From contig JADGDD010000001.1 of the NCBI GenBank assembly GCA_016745075.1, positions 63,125 through 127,124 of the forward strand: 64,000 nucleotides of DNA, read 5' to 3'. Positions 15,847-24,802 of the stretch are shown piece by piece. Position 1 is the first letter of the stretch; each line of letters begins with the position of its first letter. The DNA comes from Planctomycetota bacterium (GTDB taxonomy: Bacteria; Planctomycetota; UBA11346). The notes under the pieces are model-generated. The model was not told the origin of the DNA, searched no databases, and saw only the letters and a program-made list of their open reading frames with translations. The position numbers were made by a program, and so were the translations under genes.

Positions 15847-17180
15847 GTAGGGCTGAGGAATTGATTGTACTAATGATGGATGGGGAAGAATCGTCCAAAA
15901 TACAAGCTGAACTTGATGAATTGTTAAAAAAGAAAGAACACTTATTACCTGTTCTCACACTGATGGAATTGGAAGGAGACCTTCAAAAAAACGGGATTGG
16001 GAAACATTCTTTCCGAAGGCAAGTACTGGCTGAGATTGAACAGAATACATCCATGCATCCGATGAAGGAAGAGATTCTGAAAGAGATTCAAAAACGAACT
16101 GCCTCAAAAAGACTGAAGCCGGCTTACATTAAATGGACATTATTAGGAGCAGCCGTATTGATAATGAGTGTCACAGCTGCATTGCCGTTTATATTGTCGG
16201 CATCCAAAGAAACGGTCCATGCTAGCTGGCTGTCAGTGGACGGATCATTGGATTTTTATTTGCAACGAGGTATGGAAATTGATGTCCCAAAAGGGAAATC
16301 GGTCCTTATGTCTTTTAAAGACCGAGCCAAATTGGATCTTAAATCAGATGCCAAGTTTTTTGTAAATAAACCAGGACAAGGAGTTGTTTTGGATTTGATC
16401 GAAGGTGGTTTAGAGGGACAGGTTTATCCGAAAAAAGGTATGAAAGGGTTTCGGATCGATATGCCTAGAACAGAGGTTACTGTTTTAGGAACCCGTTTTC
16501 AGTTGTATGCTGATACTCATGTTGATGAGGATTGGATTTGGGTTGATCACGGTCATGTCCAAATTTCCAGTTTTCAGAGTCAAAAAGATCTGTTTGGGGA
16601 AGAGAGTGCTTGGATCCATGCAAATGGTATTCGTTTGCTTGGAAAAATTTCCTCGGGACAGTTGGATGAACTTCGTGGGACGATTGTATTTGAGGATGAT
16701 TTTGAAGACCCTTCAATATCTAGATGGGATGAATTTTCTCGATTGGATTTGGATTCAATCACAGAACTTGGTACAAAAGGTATTGCTCGCAGTTGCTTGC
16801 GGAAGTCTACTAGTTATTACGAGCATAATCACTTTGCATTGATCCAGTTAAAAAACCAAGCGAATAAACAAGCCCTGTTTACAGTCCGGCCAAATCAGGT
16901 GTTACATTTAACATTGTTCGCTTCAGTTCCGTCCAGTGCGAGTATAAAATTGGGGTTTCGGTTAGATCGAGACCCTTCCGGTAATTCAGGATTGTTTGAG
17001 CGCAAAGTTAGATTCACAGGAAAAAGTTGGGAAACAATTAGTATTCCAATGGATCTCTTTGGCGGAATAAACGAGAACGATCAGTGGGGTAAAGAATGCA
17101 TGATCATCTTTGTCACGAGTAAAGACGCTCAAATGACTTTTGATCGCATATGGGTGACAGAAAAAAAAGAATCAAGATGA
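15843..17180 (+). CDS. FecR-like transmembrane anti-sigma factor with lectin-like tail
   Basis: Membrane regulator that would hold or activate the adjacent ECF sigma factor. The cytoplasmic N-terminus (about 1-97) has the LMMDGEESSKIQAELDELL helix typical of PVC-group FecR proteins. One membrane helix follows (about 100-121, LLGAAVLIMSVTAALPFIL). The periplasmic FecR domain (about 135-250) contains MEIDVPKGKSVLMSFKDRA and RTEVTVLGTRFQLYAD. The last 150 residues start with VFEDDFEDPSISRWDEF and form a beta-rich, carbohydrate-binding or LamG-like domain, similar in its opening to the DFESY segments of the secreted proteins at 34007-41198. It may therefore sense a polymer or its breakdown products. 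Confidence 0.85.
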   Translation: MSRAEELIVLMMDGEESSKIQAELDELLKKKEHLLPVLTLMELEGDLQKNGIGKHSFRRQVLAEIEQNTSMHPMKEEILKEIQKRTASKRLKPAYIKWTLLGAAVLIMSVTAALPFILSASKETVHASWLSVDGSLDFYLQRGMEIDVPKGKSVLMSFKDRAKLDLKSDAKFFVNKPGQGVVLDLIEGGLEGQVYPKKGMKGFRIDMPRTEVTVLGTRFQLYADTHVDEDWIWVDHGHVQISSFQSQKDLFGEESAWIHANGIRLLGKISSGQLDELRGTIVFEDDFEDPSISRWDEFSRLDLDSITELGTKGIARSCLRKSTSYYEHNHFALIQLKNQANKQALFTVRPNQVLHLTLFASVPSSASIKLGFRLDRDPSGNSGLFERKVRFTGKSWETISIPMDLFGGINENDQWGKECMIIFVTSKDAQMTFDRIWVTEKKESR

Positions 17181-17265
17181 ACAACTTATCTATTTTTGTG
17201 CGATTCTCTTATCGAGTTTTGGAAAGTATTTCAGAAAGAAGAAAAATCATGAAGGGAGGTTGAAA

Positions 17266-19113
17266 ATGAAAGACATCAAGTGGTTGTTCATCTTTTTTGT
17301 TTGTATGTCGGCAAATTTGGATGCTTACCCCAAGGAAGCTTGGATAAAAAAGCATCTTGAAACAGAATACGATTTCATTGTTTGGGGCTGTATGATCAAG
17401 CACTGTTCGCAAAACAGTGCTGAAGCAAAGCAAAGGTGGAAAAGCGTTGCATATTTGGTTCCGCTCGTAGAGAAGTTTGATATTTGGTTTGAAAAGGAAG
17501 GTAAAAGAATTCAAACAGATTGGCGCAACGGAACAGTAAAATATGAAGATGAAAAATATCTACCTTTGGTAAAGACTGTATTTTGGGATACGGGGTTGCA
17601 TAACTGGGGTAGTAGGTATTTCAGGTATAAGAGGTTTTCCAAAGCAACTTGCCCCGAAGAAGAGGAATATCAGGCCGTTCTTGAAGCCGGGTTGCCGGTA
17701 CTGCATAAAATTTATAACGGGAAGCCGTTAACGAATGAAGATAAATCCGTTTTTCAGGATTGGTTGATCGCTTATTATTGTGACAATTTTATCGGTGGAA
17801 TTGATCCCAAAAGTCTGCCGGGTGATTCATGGAAAATATTTGAAGTGAATTTACTGGGACTGGATGCCAATTTCAAAAAGTGTGTTCGCTATAAACCCGG
17901 GGATCGGGTTGAAAATTTCCAGATGATGAAACCGGAAAAAATATGGGAACAGCCCGGTTTTGACCCTCATAATATATTCAACTTGTCTTGGCATTTAAGA
18001 CAGGAGAGACTGGATGATATCATTGCTACTTATAGTCGTTTAGCCGAAGCATATGAACCTTCCGAAACATACCCGTTCATTAAGTACAAAACCATTTCTC
18101 CGGACACTCCAGACAGTGAGTCTGACTTTACCTTTTATAATTATTTACAGAGAGAACGGAAGCCGCTTATATTTTCTAATATCTTAATCAACAAAGACGA
18201 AAGCAATCGGCGCATTATGCGTTTTCTGCCGCTTTATTTTCACGCTTGGGGTGAATATTTGAATCTATTGGTTGCCGAGATGGGAACGCATACCCTGATT
18301 GAAAAAAACAATCTTTACTTTAATATGGAGGAGGAACAACGGGTTATTTGTTTGCTAGATGAAAATATTGGTTTTCCATGTATGCCAGTACCTTTTTTAA
18401 GCCACGACCAAAATGTAAAATGGGCGGAAGGGCGTTTTGCTGTGTTGAATCCTGATGGAGTGGTGTTGACTTACCAACGTCATCAGATGAAAAATAAAAA
18501 GGTGAGGGAGAAACCGGATTTTACGGCAGTGCCCGATCTCAATGGCATTATAGGAATGGATGCCTACCTGATTGAATGCTTTAAGGCTGGTTTTTCAAGG
18601 GAGATGGCTCAAAATAAATTCCCATGGGGGCCGGTTGCAAGTCAATATGGCAAGAGTGTTGCTTTGGCCGAGTCCAACGGCTATGACCGAAATGATTACA
18701 ATCCTTATGCAAAGATGTATCAAGTCATTGGTGAAGTGATCGACGTAAATTCGTTGGCACATACTTTTACGGTTCTCCGTGGTGAGTTTTGTGAATCAGA
18801 CTACCCACAGTTGGCCGTTATGAAGAAATTCGACATTTCGCCTGAAAAATCAGTCGAGTTGCAAATGAAACTTTTCCAACGGTACGGTAAAGAAGGTAAT
18901 TCTCCGGAAGTGCGAGCTTGGACATTCAAAGTAAATTCTGCGGTGTTTACATTTGTTGATGGCAAGGAAGTGAAAGATGAAACTGGCTTTGCCAAAGGCG
19001 ACATTGTGTCTGTTATGATTGGTGGTGATCCTCATGTTGACGCAAAACAAGTAGAACGCTTTCCGTATCTGATAAGAGGCTTGCGGTATAAACCAACAAA
19101 GCAATCAGAGTAA
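17266..19113 (+). CDS. Secreted protein with degenerate Trx-like region and C-terminal beta-barrel
   Basis: A 615-residue exported protein; signal peptide MKDIKWLFIFFVCMSANLDA. The ATG at 17266 follows AAGGGAGG by 7 nt and is preferred over the TTG at 17260. The middle (about 300-415) has PLIFSNILINKDESNRR and GRFAVLNPDGVVLTYQ, which fit the first strand and final hairpin of a thioredoxin-like fold, but no CxxC is present. The C-terminus (about 490-610; VIGEVIDVNSLAHTFTVLRG, then FAKGDIVSVMIGG) resembles the second barrel of the three proteins downstream. It is thus a diverged member of the same family. It follows the FecR gene by 85 nt and is probably in its regulon. Function unknown. Confidence 0.75.
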   Translation: MKDIKWLFIFFVCMSANLDAYPKEAWIKKHLETEYDFIVWGCMIKHCSQNSAEAKQRWKSVAYLVPLVEKFDIWFEKEGKRIQTDWRNGTVKYEDEKYLPLVKTVFWDTGLHNWGSRYFRYKRFSKATCPEEEEYQAVLEAGLPVLHKIYNGKPLTNEDKSVFQDWLIAYYCDNFIGGIDPKSLPGDSWKIFEVNLLGLDANFKKCVRYKPGDRVENFQMMKPEKIWEQPGFDPHNIFNLSWHLRQERLDDIIATYSRLAEAYEPSETYPFIKYKTISPDTPDSESDFTFYNYLQRERKPLIFSNILINKDESNRRIMRFLPLYFHAWGEYLNLLVAEMGTHTLIEKNNLYFNMEEEQRVICLLDENIGFPCMPVPFLSHDQNVKWAEGRFAVLNPDGVVLTYQRHQMKNKKVREKPDFTAVPDLNGIIGMDAYLIECFKAGFSREMAQNKFPWGPVASQYGKSVALAESNGYDRNDYNPYAKMYQVIGEVIDVNSLAHTFTVLRGEFCESDYPQLAVMKKFDISPEKSVELQMKLFQRYGKEGNSPEVRAWTFKVNSAVFTFVDGKEVKDETGFAKGDIVSVMIGGDPHVDAKQVERFPYLIRGLRYKPTKQSE

Positions 19114-19149
19114 TATTAAAAAAAATCTTGATAACATATGGAATCTATA

Positions 19150-20151
19150 ATGAATAAAAGAAATCTTGGAAAAAGTGGTGTCGAAGTCAGTGCTATGGGG
19201 CTGGGATGTATGTCTATTGCGGGAACTCCATGGACATGGGTGGATGGATCTCCTGTGGAAATAGGAACATGCTCCGAGGAAGATGCCATCAAAATGCTGC
19301 ACAAAGCATTGGATCTTGGCATCACCTTCTTTGACACCGCTGACCTGTATGGATGCGGACGCAGTGAGGAGCGTATCGGCAAAGCTTTTAGCGGAAAAAG
19401 AGACAACATTGTTATTGCCAGCAAATTTGCTTACCGTTTCAAGGAGTCTGAAAGAAGAATCCTTTCCAAAGGAGAAGCTCAGTTTCAGGAAGGAGTTGGT
19501 TATAGTATTGAGCCAGAATATATTCGGTTGTGTTGTGAGGACAGTTTAAGACGTCTCAACACAGATTATATCGATCTGTACCAATTACATCATGCTGGTG
19601 CACGCATTCAGGAAGAACATTATGCGATACTGGAAGAGCTGGTCAGCGAGGGAAAGATAAGGTGGTACGGCTGGAGTAGTGACCATCCGGAAGACGCTGA
19701 ACGAATGTCAACATGGAAACACTGTACCGCTATTCAACAGGAATTTAACATTTTCAACGGAAATCTAGACACGTTGGCCGTTTGCGAAAAAAATAATCTT
19801 GCTTCTATCAATCGTACTTGTTTAGCGGCAGGGCTCCTGAGCGGAAAAATAAACTCCTTGACCGATTCTTCGAATGGAGGGCGAACCCGAGATTGGGATC
19901 TCGAACAGGGCCGAGAGGGAGCGTGGTTAAGAAAACTGGAAGCCATCCGTGAAATTTTAACCAGTGAAGGACGCACTCTTGTTCAGGGAGCTCTGTGTTG
20001 GTTATGGGGGAAAAGTGATGCGACTATTCCCATACCTGGTTTTCGCACAACGGAACAGCTCGTAGAAAACTGTGGGGCTCTTGAGCATGCGCCATTAACT
20101 GTAAAGCAATTAGAAGAAATCGAGGATATCAAAAGGGGAGAAAAATTGTGA
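19150..20151 (+). CDS. Aldo/keto reductase
   Basis: NAD(P)H-dependent oxidoreductase of the aldo/keto reductase superfamily, cytosolic, about 333 residues. The tetrad is visible: Asp and Tyr in FFDTADLYGCGRSEERIG, Lys in IVIASKFAYRF, and His in DLYQLHHAG. The C-terminus has the NADP-binding CWLWGKSDATIPIPGFR. The ATG at 19150 gives MNKRNLGKSG, the same beginning as the paralogue at 42990-43922; an ATG at 19138 is possible. It is sandwiched among secreted-protein genes, and the mirrored operon also carries an AKR. The pair probably handles a small carbonyl product released outside the cell. Substrate unknown. Confidence 0.92.
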   Translation: MNKRNLGKSGVEVSAMGLGCMSIAGTPWTWVDGSPVEIGTCSEEDAIKMLHKALDLGITFFDTADLYGCGRSEERIGKAFSGKRDNIVIASKFAYRFKESERRILSKGEAQFQEGVGYSIEPEYIRLCCEDSLRRLNTDYIDLYQLHHAGARIQEEHYAILEELVSEGKIRWYGWSSDHPEDAERMSTWKHCTAIQQEFNIFNGNLDTLAVCEKNNLASINRTCLAAGLLSGKINSLTDSSNGGRTRDWDLEQGREGAWLRKLEAIREILTSEGRTLVQGALCWLWGKSDATIPIPGFRTTEQLVENCGALEHAPLTVKQLEEIEDIKRGEKL

Positions 20152-20366
20152 AAATAAAAGTTATTTGGGTCTGTCAGAGAGCATTTCTTTTATTATTTCC
20201 GAAAATACTCAAAAGGGATACCTCACCAAGGGCTGAGATCGGCATGTTCGTGGACGGCAAAAGTATCGGGACATTACTCGGCAAGATACTTAGTGGTGTG
20301 GGATTTAAAGCTGCCGGTGGAGACGGTATGTATGTTGATGATGTGGAGGTGTTTTATGAGAATTAA
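20148..20366 (+). pseudogene. Micro-gene: signal-peptide-like start joined to LamG-like C-terminus
   Basis: A 72-codon frame starting with GTG overlapping the AKR stop (GTGA). The first 20 residues are hydrophobic (IKVIWVCQRAFLLLFP). The rest, from about residue 30 (MFVDGKSIGTLLGKILSGVG, then MYVDDVEVFYEN), matches the closing segment of the LamG-like domains in the proteins at 34007-37048 (FVDGVKIADL ... FYVDDVEIFYKG) and 38178-41198 (VYVDNVLLGELP ... MYIDDIEIFHKK). The whole middle of such a protein is missing. I read it as an internal-deletion remnant of a long paralogue; it may still be translated. It shares a DNA stretch with the relic at 27016-27056. Confidence 0.65.
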
Positions 20367-20385
20367 ATCAGTTAGAGGAAATACA

Positions 20386-22494
20386 ATGTATAAAAAAAGG
20401 ATAGGAATCATTGGGCTATTTCTGATCGCCCTACTACCTCAACCTACGGTAACTGCGGAGGAGAAAAGCCTCGCTGAATGGCTGACCTATGTACAGGAAC
20501 AGGTCAAGAGCCCTCAGCAAGGTTCTCCGGAATTTGAGAGCATCATGCTCGGCGCAGCCTATATCACTGGTGTTTATGAACGGGTGAAATTCAAAACGAC
20601 CTTTGAGGGTAAACACGAAAGTCTCAAGCCTCATATCCTAAAATATCAAGAGTTTATCGAGGGGAAAGGGGCTCTTATGCTCGAGAAATGGTTAAAGGGA
20701 GAAACTCTCAGTGATGATGAAAAACCTTATCGTTTCATTTTGGAAGCAGCCCGAATAGAACAACTCTATAAACAGGGACGCAAGGGATACAGGGCATTCT
20801 GTGGCGAGACGAGGGATGAACTTCACACCTTGTTGGATGCGGCTTACATCACACAAAAAATGTCTGAAAAAGAGATGGAACGATTGAGGTTGATCGCTTT
20901 TCGTAAAAAAACGGCATATGAGGCAAACCGTTTGTACTGTCCGTATCGAGTTTTTCAGGACAATACCAACAAGCTTCCTCCAGGAACTGTTTTTGAGAAC
21001 AAAAAAGCGGTTCTACTGGATTCGGTTTTGGAATGTTCCGACTACAGCGATCTGCCTCGTTCTTTTTCTATGAAAGAGGCCTTTACCTGGGAATGTGTAT
21101 TGGAATACCTGATTGTTCTTAATAGTTATGATGTCTCCAAGGATGAGAATGGAAAGATTAGCTGGAAACACATCGAAAAGAAGGATGAGCGATTTTGCTA
21201 TGAAAAGCTCCTTTCTGACGAGAAGCCTACTCTACTTATTTTAGAACATCCTCGCGATAGTTTTGCCAGTAAATGGGGATTGCCCGCATTGGAGGCTTTT
21301 CAGTTTGCCTACGGAGATACGGTGGATATTAAAATTCTTGCCGTAACCTATGGGGACAACTGTCCTCCCATGCATAACTTTTATGTTCCCCCAAAGGACC
21401 GTTTGAACCGAAAACAACGGGAATATCACGCCTATTCCTATGAGAATATGGCTCGAATGGCAAAGGAGCATTACTTGAATTTTCCTCAGATGACAGTTCC
21501 TTTTTACTTGGACACTCCAGGCAGAGGTCTGCAAGACTATTTCAGATCTGCAGGTGGAATGAGTTGCGCAATACTGTTTGACAAGAACCATCGCTTTGTT
21601 CTTGGCGTGACTACGCCAACTTACCAGAAAACAGTAAGATTGTATGGTCTTGAGAAGCCGGAACTTCAGGGAACGGAGCCTGTCCGAATGTTTAATCATG
21701 TCGAACAGGAAATACAGGCAGTGCTCAAAAACAATGGGGCAATCGTTCCTGATAGGGCAAACCCTGGTTTTCGCCTCAAGGGATTGGAAAATTACCCGGT
21801 CCCAAAAGAAATCGTTGAAGAAATCAAAAAACGTTCAAGTCGTTCTTGGTGTTATGCTGGCGTAAAAATTATCAATATAGATACCAGTACAAACATCCTA
21901 ACTGTTCAACACAAAAACAGAAAGCGTGATTTTGAAATCGTCGAAGGTTGCCGCTATTCCGTTAAAGGAAAGGTCACTGGCATTCAGGATTTCAATGCGG
22001 GAGAAAGGGTTGCCATTAAATACATGCTGAAAAATCAGTTTGGAGATGATGAAACATTCGTTTGTACAGGTATGTGGAAAGGTCAGCCCACATCTCCGGC
22101 AGGAAAGAATACAGACATCTGGTTTTGTGGAAATATCAAGGGGATAGATACTGCCAATCAGATCATCACGGTCTTTATGCCTAAGCCCGACCCTAAAAAA
22201 TTCCGTGGGTATCAATACTGGAAATCCGCAGCGAATAAAGGTAACGCTTGGATCGAAGGCGATGAGGCAGAGCAAACGCTCCCCATTGTGACGAAATGGG
22301 TAGAGGGGGGAGACGATGAACGAACATTCCGCTTCAAGATTGATGCCAGTGTTGGGCTCTTTCTCAATGGTAGGGAAAAACCCTTTTCCGATTTAAAAGT
22401 AGGTGATTGTGTGGGTGTTGCAATTTCATACAAATTTATTGATGATCTATCAAAAGTCCTTTATCCGGAGTACGTTCGAGCGTCTCGCCTTTAA
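20386..22494 (+). CDS. Secreted deiodinase-like thioredoxin-fold protein, paralogue 1
   Basis: A 702-residue exported protein; signal peptide MYKKRIGIIGLFLIALLPQP. AGAGGA precedes the ATG at 20386. Domain order: helical N-terminus beginning EEKSLAEWLTYVQEQV; a thioredoxin fold (about 275-460) of the iodothyronine-deiodinase type with PTLLILEHPRDSFASKWGLP, ALEAFQFAYGDTVDIKILAV and a late SCAILFDKNHRFVLGV; then two DUF5666-like beta-barrels, the second ending DLKVGDCVGVAISYKF. The position of the catalytic Sec/Cys in deiodinases holds Ser, so classical reductive chemistry is not expected. It is followed by a close relative 102 nt downstream. Role unknown; probably periplasmic or secreted. Confidence 0.75.
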   Translation: MYKKRIGIIGLFLIALLPQPTVTAEEKSLAEWLTYVQEQVKSPQQGSPEFESIMLGAAYITGVYERVKFKTTFEGKHESLKPHILKYQEFIEGKGALMLEKWLKGETLSDDEKPYRFILEAARIEQLYKQGRKGYRAFCGETRDELHTLLDAAYITQKMSEKEMERLRLIAFRKKTAYEANRLYCPYRVFQDNTNKLPPGTVFENKKAVLLDSVLECSDYSDLPRSFSMKEAFTWECVLEYLIVLNSYDVSKDENGKISWKHIEKKDERFCYEKLLSDEKPTLLILEHPRDSFASKWGLPALEAFQFAYGDTVDIKILAVTYGDNCPPMHNFYVPPKDRLNRKQREYHAYSYENMARMAKEHYLNFPQMTVPFYLDTPGRGLQDYFRSAGGMSCAILFDKNHRFVLGVTTPTYQKTVRLYGLEKPELQGTEPVRMFNHVEQEIQAVLKNNGAIVPDRANPGFRLKGLENYPVPKEIVEEIKKRSSRSWCYAGVKIINIDTSTNILTVQHKNRKRDFEIVEGCRYSVKGKVTGIQDFNAGERVAIKYMLKNQFGDDETFVCTGMWKGQPTSPAGKNTDIWFCGNIKGIDTANQIITVFMPKPDPKKFRGYQYWKSAANKGNAWIEGDEAEQTLPIVTKWVEGGDDERTFRFKIDASVGLFLNGREKPFSDLKVGDCVGVAISYKFIDDLSKVLYPEYVRASRL

Positions 22495-22596
22495 TAAGAA
22501 GCAATCATTATGAAAATACCAGTATTCTGTGTATATCCAAGATGATGAAATCATCACCACGATTCACCTGTATGAATATAAATGGAGGATTCAAAT

Positions 22597-24780
22597 ATGC
22601 TAGTACGTAAGCGAGTATCAGCGAAGAGTCCTGTACAGGAAAACTGTATGCAGAAATCTGCCGGAAGGTCGCCCAGTAAGGGGAGGCTCTATCCACATAA
22701 AATAATTGGGATATTCCTGATCACTCTACTTTTTCAACCTACGGTAACTGCAGAGGAGAAGAGCCTTGCTGAATGGCAGAGCTATGTACAGGAACAGGTT
22801 AGGCAGCCTCAGAAACGCTCTTTAGAGTTTGAGAGCATTCAAATAGGCGCTGCTTATTGCACAGGAGATTACCAGAGGTTTATTCGCAAGCATACATTTG
22901 AGAGTAAACATGCCACACTGCAACCTCATATCCAAAAATATAAGGAATTCATCAAAGGGCCGGGAAAAGCCATGTTGGACAAATGGCTTGCTGGGGAAGC
23001 TTTGACTGAGGAAGAAAAGCCCTATCGCTTTATTCTGGAGGCAACCCGTTGCGAAGTCTTACATGAAAGAGGAAAGAAAGAATATCGAACGTGGGCCAAA
23101 GAAGTGACTCATGAGGTGACCCGACTTATGGGAAAAGCCTATACACAGAAAAAACTATCGAATGAAGACATGGATAAACTGAGGCTGGCCGCACTGGGAA
23201 TTAAACTTCAGGGAGCGGCCAATCGAGAATATTGCCCCTTTTATATATTTCGGGACAGAAAGACAAACCTACCACCGAGAAGCATCTTGTCGAACAAAGA
23301 AGCCGCAATCTTAAGCTCCGTCCTTGCCCACCCTAACTATACAGATCTTCCTCGTCCCTTTCCCATGATCGAACCCTTCACTTGGGAAGGCATGCTGGAG
23401 TATGTACTCGTATTGAACAGTTACCATGTCACTACGAATACCGACGGAGCGGTGAAGTGGGAATACATTGAAAAACAGGACACACGTTTTCAGTTTGAAA
23501 AACTATTCGCCCATGACAGACCGACATTGGTACTCTTTGAACATCCCCGAGACAGTTGGTCCAGCAAATGGAGCCTTCCGGCACTGGAAGCACTGTATAT
23601 GGCTTATGGCGACAAAATAGACATCAAAATTGTGGCGGTTAACTATGGAGACAATTGTCCGCCGACACACAACTACTTTGTTCCAGTCAAGGATCGTTTA
23701 GCTCCGCAGCAAAGAGAATACCACGCTTATTCCTACAAGAATATGGCGAGAATGTGCAAAGAACATTACATGAATTTCCCCCACATGAAAGTACCTTTTT
23801 TGTTGGATAGTCCCGGCAGAATATTACAGGACTCTTTCAAATCCATTGGAGGGCAAACCTGCGGAGTCCTAGTAGACAAAAATCATAAACTCGTCATGGC
23901 TTTTGGTACACCGACTTACAGGAAAATTCCTCGGATATATCATTTGGAAAATCTCCCTTTTCAGGCAAGCATGGTTATCCATATGTGGAACCATGTAGAG
24001 CAGGAGATCCGGGAAGTATTGGCCAATAAAGGAGATGTTGTTCCAGGCCGCCCCAACCCAGGTCTTCGCTTTCAAGGACTAGAGAACTATCTCATCCCCA
24101 AAAGTATGGAGGAAGCTATTCGTCAACGTGGAAGTCGTGCCTGGGTTCATATGCGCGGCCATGTGACACATATCGATATCGGCAAGGAACAAATCACCAT
24201 CAAGGGGAAAAAAGAGAAAATTTTCAACATTGTTGACGGCTGTCGAATTTCAGTGGATGGCAAAGAAGCGGCACTGAATGCCATCACTGTCGGAGACAAG
24301 GTGGGTATCACCTACATGTTGAAAAATCAATTCGGAAATGATCGGACATTGATCATCACCGGTCTCTGGAAAGGTGAACCCTCCTATCCGGGAGGCAAGG
24401 ATACGGACATCTGGTTTTGCGGAAAAATCAAGGCCATCGACAGCGACAATAAAATACTGACTTTGTTCATGAAGAAACAAGATCCCTTAGAGTATCCAGG
24501 CTATCAATTCTGGAAAGAAGCAGGAGAAACAGCTTACATCGAAGGAGACAATGCCATGCAGAGCTTGCCGATTGTCACCCAGTGGATCATGGGTGATGAC
24601 CTTGCCCGAACCTTTCGTTTCAAAATGGATGCTGCGGTAGGCACCTTTCTCAACGGAAAGGAAACGAAATTTTCAGAATTAAAAATTGGTGACTTTGCCG
24701 GAATTTCCATCTCCTATAAATGTATTGACAGACTCAATCAAACACTCAACCCGGAGTATGTTCGGGCAACTCGTTTTTAA
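22597..24780 (+). CDS. Secreted deiodinase-like thioredoxin-fold protein, paralogue 2
   Basis: A 727-residue protein clearly homologous along its whole length to the preceding gene. The ATG at 22597 has GGAGG nine nt upstream; an ATG at 22582 would lie on top of that site. The N-terminus has about 35 extra basic residues before the hydrophobic segment IIGIFLITLLFQPTVTAEEK, so export may be by an unusually long signal. The Trx-like core has TLVLFEHPRDSWSSKWSLPA, where Ser replaces the deiodinase Sec/Cys, and GDNCPPTHNYF. The two C-terminal barrels are present, the last with ELKIGDFAGISISYK. Tandem duplication with paralogue 1 is evident from shared phrases such as TVTAEEKSLAEW. Function unknown. 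Confidence 0.75.
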   Translation: MLVRKRVSAKSPVQENCMQKSAGRSPSKGRLYPHKIIGIFLITLLFQPTVTAEEKSLAEWQSYVQEQVRQPQKRSLEFESIQIGAAYCTGDYQRFIRKHTFESKHATLQPHIQKYKEFIKGPGKAMLDKWLAGEALTEEEKPYRFILEATRCEVLHERGKKEYRTWAKEVTHEVTRLMGKAYTQKKLSNEDMDKLRLAALGIKLQGAANREYCPFYIFRDRKTNLPPRSILSNKEAAILSSVLAHPNYTDLPRPFPMIEPFTWEGMLEYVLVLNSYHVTTNTDGAVKWEYIEKQDTRFQFEKLFAHDRPTLVLFEHPRDSWSSKWSLPALEALYMAYGDKIDIKIVAVNYGDNCPPTHNYFVPVKDRLAPQQREYHAYSYKNMARMCKEHYMNFPHMKVPFLLDSPGRILQDSFKSIGGQTCGVLVDKNHKLVMAFGTPTYRKIPRIYHLENLPFQASMVIHMWNHVEQEIREVLANKGDVVPGRPNPGLRFQGLENYLIPKSMEEAIRQRGSRAWVHMRGHVTHIDIGKEQITIKGKKEKIFNIVDGCRISVDGKEAALNAITVGDKVGITYMLKNQFGNDRTLIITGLWKGEPSYPGGKDTDIWFCGKIKAIDSDNKILTLFMKKQDPLEYPGYQFWKEAGETAYIEGDNAMQSLPIVTQWIMGDDLARTFRFKMDAAVGTFLNGKETKFSELKIGDFAGISISYKCIDRLNQTLNPEYVRATRF

Positions 24781-24802
24781 TGTTTTTTACGGAGAGCTTA
24801 TT

